Below are positions 5,210 through 8,781 of a stretch of DNA of 8,781 bases, one piece after another. The notes under the pieces were generated by a model, which saw only the letters and a list, made by a program, of their open reading frames with translations, did not search any database and was not told where the DNA came from. The position numbers and the translations under genes were made by a program. Each line of letters starts with the position of its first letter. The first letter of the stretch is position 1. This DNA comes from Candidatus Omnitrophota bacterium (GTDB lineage: Bacteria > Omnitrophota > Gorgyraeia > Gygaellales > Profunditerraquicolaceae): contig JAQTMD010000058.1 in the NCBI GenBank assembly GCA_028714595.1, positions 1-8,781 on the forward strand, written 5' to 3'.

Positions 5210-8200
5210 TTATTTAGTGCCCATCCTAAGAAACGCGCTGCGCCTGACTGCTGGTTCTCCTTGAGTCACTCCCCCGCCTGATTCCGAAAGGATATCGTTT
5301 GAATCCACCCTGCGCGGTGCCGACATGGTCTGCGCGGTGTTTTTGATTTGGTTGGACTTCTCGATTATCCGCTCGTTCTTCATTCGTGTAGCACGCAACT
5401 CGGCATCCTTGCGCCTAAGTTCCGTGCCGTAACTGGACGTTCCGATGACCGAACGCACAAAAGGCAATTCCGCCGCCTTCTGGAAGGCGGTCTTGCCCTT
5501 GAGTTTCCACCAGTCACGGAAGGCCAGATCACCACCCCGGACAATATCGTTGACTAGACCCTGCTTGACAGCGTAGTCGATCTTGGTCGGTGACCAATTT
5601 GCCAGGTCACCTATCATATTGGCGAGGATTGAGGTGTTGTCCGTCGACCTGCGCCTTGGTTCCAACTCCTCCGTCTTCTTCCATTTTTTCCCGACCTTTG
5701 TATAGTCTCCCTCGATCTGCTTGTCGCGAAACATGGAGTAGTTGGATGATAGTTCCACCCATTCCTGGATGCCTGGGGGCAACACAGATGAATCAGTGAC
5801 TGGGGAGATGTCCCCAACGAGATGGCCAAAAAACTGCGCCGTGGTTTCAGGGTATTTCTCTTGTGCGGCCGTCAGGAATCTCTCTACCGCAGAACTGACC
5901 GCCTGTTGTGCCTCTCCTTTTGGCACCTTGATATAATATGGCACGTCAATCGTCTTACCGTTGTAGTCCCTGTCTTTGGTCTGTCCGACCATGAATATCC
6001 AGTATTTCCGTTTTTCGTTGTCGGGGATGTTTTGGTACGACGACCAGCGCGAATTAATTGCGGCCAGCAATGTGGCAGGCCAAGCGGCCGAAATCATCAG
6101 TTTTCTCGTCATCCCGACCGGATCACGTTCCATGGCCGCGGCAAGGTTAGAGAAACCTTGTATGCGGGCGTTGAGGAACGGGATGTACCTGTTGAGCATC
6201 TGCGCGAAGGAACCGCCGCGGCCGAAGTCGACGGTTGACTGCCTGGCGACCTTCGCGGCCTGTCTCGGAGCCATTCCTTCCTGCAGCGCCCGACTGAATA
6301 CGGCGATGCGTGTCCTCTGTTCCTGAAACTCCCCCGCTTTCTCGATCACCGATCCTAATTTTCGCGCTATCGTCAGCGGATCGAGCGTCAAGCTGTTTAA
6401 TCCGCCGTCTGAATATCGTTTCACCTTGTTTTTGGCCGCGAGTATCTTGGCTGGTTCGCGCCCTTCTCGCATGACTCCGCCCTGTAGAGCTCCGACCTCG
6501 CGGGCCAGCTTTAGCAAGTCATCCGCTCCGACGCCCTTTTCCGCGCTCCGCACGACTCCGGCAGCCTTGGAGAAATCTGCCATCGTCAGCGCCAACCCGC
6601 TGGTGGCATAGGCTGTCTGAACGTCGCGGGCCGGATTGGAGACGATCGCGAACATCGGGTTATATTGCGTGGCAATCCCCCTCTTGAATCTGGCCAACAT
6701 CCCGACCGTCGCATCCAGGAACTTAATCAACTGGCCGGATTGCTGGGAATCCATGAACTTCAACGCTTCCCCCACATCCTCCGGTACCAACCATTCCTCA
6801 CGCACGCCGTCCCTGAAAAACTTATACGTCTCAAATCCCTCTTTTTTGGCCTGTCTTGCCTTAACCTTAACGTCCGCATAATTCTTGAGGTCCTCGGTCA
6901 GGTCTATCTTGGTCTGCCCTAGTTGTTTCGCCTTGCGCTCCAGTTCACCTATCGCGTTAGTCAGCGCCCTTCGGTCACTCCTGATTTCCGTTCTTTCGCC
7001 GGATTTTTCCATGATCATCTTCTCCCCCTTCTCCAAACGCGACTCTATGGCGTCCACGCGACGCATGAACAAGCCGTTGACCTTCGGTGGGTTCCGTTCC
7101 GCAGACAGCCTTTTTTTGAACGCGTCGAGGGTCTCCATGTCAGTAGATCCCTCACCGCCGTTGAACATTCCGTCAACGGCATCTGCCGACATCCCGGATT
7201 TGCGCAACCTAGATCGCACCTGTTCGATGTCAGATTCGATCATCCATGGCCTGTGTCTGGCCAAATCGCGAAATTTCTGGTATCCGCCTTCCGTTTCCTC
7301 ATTGCTGAACTCGTAGCCGCGCAGCAGTTCGCGCCGACTCAGGTTATCTCGCTCCCGTTCGGCCAATAGCCTGGTGATTTCCGTGTCCTCCGAATTGACG
7401 CCGAGTGCGGATAGGTCGGCGTAGAACTTCGATTCCTTCCCCTCTATCTCCCTGTCCAGCGTGTTCAAACGCTTAACCAGCGTATCGTCGATCCTGCGGG
7501 CCGACTTCACCTTGCGCATCTGCGCCGCAATGCCTGTACGCAGGTCGGAAAGAGTCTGGGCGTAAATCTCGCGCGTCCTGACCTTCTCCGCTGTCCGCAA
7601 CGGCCTGAACCCGAACTGTTCCGCCTTGTCTCCGACCGCCGCAAATATCTCTCGATTGGCCTTGTTGACCTCGTTCAGCCTGTTCTGCCTGATGAGCGTC
7701 TGGACGACGGACTTGTCGATGTCCTGTATGCCTTTCTCGGTGCCGCCCTCCGTCCGCTCTATGCCGGACTTCAGCAGCTGGAACGACCCGCCGGGCGCGA
7801 TGTCGCTCGCGCCCTCGTCCATCGCGTCAATTAACCTGTGTGGTATGTAGTTCGGGTGAGCCTTTTTGATGGCCTGGTATTGGTCAGCGTCGATGCGTCC
7901 CGACTCGACCGCGTCAAGAAGTTCCTGGTCAAGGAATCCCTGGAGCTTTTTTTGTCCTTCCTCGATCCTCATGAACCTGTCCGGGCCTAACCTTTGCGCG
8001 ATTTTCGCCATGTCACCTTCCACATCGGCGTAAGTGCGCTTTCCGGGTATCACGTCGCCTGCGGCTAGGCGGTCCATGTCATCGAGGAGGCCCGCCAAGG
8101 CCTTGACGTTCGTCCAATCATCTCCGTACGCCTCACGCATCGCGTTGTACTGGTCCAGTTTGTTTTCCGCCTTTCCCAACCCCCTGTATTCGGCCCCTTG

Positions 8201-8781
8201 AATGGACTCGAGCAGGTCACCGGAATCTATTCCGGCGTCCTGCAGGCGTCTCTGAAGTTCCGAAACAGGAGAGAACTTATCGACGATTTTCCTGTAGAAA
8301 AGCCCCTTGGCTGTCTGTCCTGCCCTGATGACCCTTGCGCCGATCGCGGCGGCGGACTGGAGGGTTCCTTTTTCCGCCTCGACTGGGTTTCTCGCGACAT
8401 TCTCGTAATACGTTCCTTTGAGGACATCCGATACTGAAGGCGGTTTTGGTTCGGCGAGAACCTCTAGCCTGGACGCGATATCACCCAACTTCCTCCCCGC
8501 ATATCTTGATGCAGCCGAAGCCGTCTTGATTCCGGCTCCAACGGCTGTCCCCACGACAGGCGGCACCAGAATACCGAAGACGCTGCCCATTGCCGTGTTG
8601 CGCAACATATCCTCGGCTTTATCTCCCTCTGCCAGCGATGAGGTCAACCCGAAAGCTCCTCCTAATGCCGCGTCTTTCGGCACATTCTTGATAAACATCC
8701 TAAATCCAGATTTAACCGCCTGTTTTGCCCCCTGTTCTATCGCTGCTTTACCTACCGACTTTGCGATACCAAACCCTTCAA
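5210..8781 (-). CDS. Giant polyvalent phage protein, LPD38-like, C-terminal part
   Basis: The frame is open to the window edge (27 codons precede the first ATG at 8698, with no stop), so this is the last 1189 residues of a larger protein. Numbering from the ATG: 10-66 is Gly/Ala-rich and hydrophobic (ALGGAFG, SVFGILVPPVVGTAVGAG); 130-370 is a helical domain with NYIPHR (283-288); 380-460 and 545-620 are highly charged, probably coiled coils. Residues 660-860 carry the signature I associate with large polyvalent protein-associated domain 38: RFKRGIATQYNPMFAIVSNPARDVQTA (670-696) and VDFGRGGSFAQMLNRYIPFLNARIQGF (823-849), then a hydrophobic stretch at 866-880 and SPTKIDYAVKQ (1036-1046). Such proteins are encoded in phage structural or late regions and are thought to be packaged and injected, or to act early in the host. 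No protease, nuclease or transferase motif is visible in this part; any enzymatic domain would lie upstream. The tail after 1110 is polar and probably disordered. It converges on the glycine-zipper gene. Confidence 0.75.
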   Translation of the reverse strand, partial: EGFGIAKSVGKAAIEQGAKQAVKSGFRMFIKNVPKDAALGGAFGLTSSLAEGDKAEDMLRNTAMGSVFGILVPPVVGTAVGAGIKTASAASRYAGRKLGDIASRLEVLAEPKPPSVSDVLKGTYYENVARNPVEAEKGTLQSAAAIGARVIRAGQTAKGLFYRKIVDKFSPVSELQRRLQDAGIDSGDLLESIQGAEYRGLGKAENKLDQYNAMREAYGDDWTNVKALAGLLDDMDRLAAGDVIPGKRTYADVEGDMAKIAQRLGPDRFMRIEEGQKKLQGFLDQELLDAVESGRIDADQYQAIKKAHPNYIPHRLIDAMDEGASDIAPGGSFQLLKSGIERTEGGTEKGIQDIDKSVVQTLIRQNRLNEVNKANREIFAAVGDKAEQFGFRPLRTAEKVRTREIYAQTLSDLRTGIAAQMRKVKSARRIDDTLVKRLNTLDREIEGKESKFYADLSALGVNSEDTEITRLLAERERDNLSRRELLRGYEFSNEETEGGYQKFRDLARHRPWMIESDIEQVRSRLRKSGMSADAVDGMFNGGEGSTDMETLDAFKKRLSAERNPPKVNGLFMRRVDAIESRLEKGEKMIMEKSGERTEIRSDRRALTNAIGELERKAKQLGQTKIDLTEDLKNYADVKVKARQAKKEGFETYKFFRDGVREEWLVPEDVGEALKFMDSQQSGQLIKFLDATVGMLARFKRGIATQYNPMFAIVSNPARDVQTAYATSGLALTMADFSKAAGVVRSAEKGVGADDLLKLAREVGALQGGVMREGREPAKILAAKNKVKRYSDGGLNSLTLDPLTIARKLGSVIEKAGEFQEQRTRIAVFSRALQEGMAPRQAAKVARQSTVDFGRGGSFAQMLNRYIPFLNARIQGFSNLAAAMERDPVGMTRKLMISAAWPATLLAAINSRWSSYQNIPDNEKRKYWIFMVGQTKDRDYNGKTIDVPYYIKVPKGEAQQAVSSAVERFLTAAQEKYPETTAQFFGHLVGDISPVTDSSVLPPGIQEWVELSSNYSMFRDKQIEGDYTKVGKKWKKTEELEPRRRSTDNTSILANMIGDLANWSPTKIDYAVKQGLVNDIVRGGDLAFRDWWKLKGKTAFQKAAELPFVRSVIGTSSYGTELRRKDAELRATRMKNERIIEKSNQIKNTAQTMSAPRRVDSNDILSESGGGVTQGEPAVRRSAFLRMGTK

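Noticed and set aside
6885..7369. Overlapping plus-strand frames of 143 and 148 aa
   Set aside because: They are antisense to the polyvalent gene, overlap each other in different frames, and have no start signals.
1..8781. CRISPR array, tRNA, rRNA or insertion sequence
   Set aside because: No regularly spaced repeats, no cloverleaf with conserved TpsiC arm, and no transposase or terminal inverted repeats were seen on either strand.

Overview
The window looks like part of a temperate phage or prophage, most likely of a Patescibacteria/CPR host (Parcubacteria-like). The host inference rests on one gene: the secreted protein at 3507-4820 opens with a repeat type I recognise from CPR surface proteins (motifs VYYVSGNSRYVFPN, YRPGVRLVKVQTDP, GGVLRWVTSEAAARDLYG). 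The phage inference rests on a tyrosine integrase, a papain-like peptidase followed by a holin-like gene, and a very large LPD38-type polyvalent protein.

Layout on the minus strand, in transcription order: (a) 8781-5210, the C-terminal 1189 codons of a giant polyvalent protein whose start lies beyond the window; (b) 3434-2077, a tight lysis-like cluster of a 40-aa membrane peptide, a cysteine-peptidase-like protein and a holin-like protein, closed by a terminator at 2039-2063; (c) 1959-1402, a membrane-anchored coiled-coil protein with its own good promoter and its own terminator, the classic layout of a moron; (d) a 304-bp gene-free stretch (1098-1401) rich in short repeats, with a predicted extended -10 promoter and two hairpins; (e) 1097-138, the integrase, with a terminator at the window edge. 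On the plus strand, 3507-4820 encodes the secreted CPR-type protein and 4850-5185 a two-helix glycine-zipper membrane protein. These two run opposite to the lysis cluster and converge on the polyvalent gene.

How the parts may fit together: the integrase and its repeat-rich upstream region would serve integration, the peptidase and holin lysis, and the polyvalent protein probably enters the cell with the virion or helps assemble it. The 185-aa gene and the plus-strand pair look like cargo expressed in the lysogen that could alter the host surface or exclude other phages. The most notable signals are the predicted hairpin that buries both the SD and the GTG start of the integrase, the chimeric secreted protein with a sharp GC shift at a Gln-rich linker, and the 15-bp palindrome placed inside the promoter that divides the two transcription directions. 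Base composition runs at roughly 57-67% GC in the conserved genes and drops to about 40-50% in the cargo genes. Functions are inferred from motifs seen by eye; no search was run.
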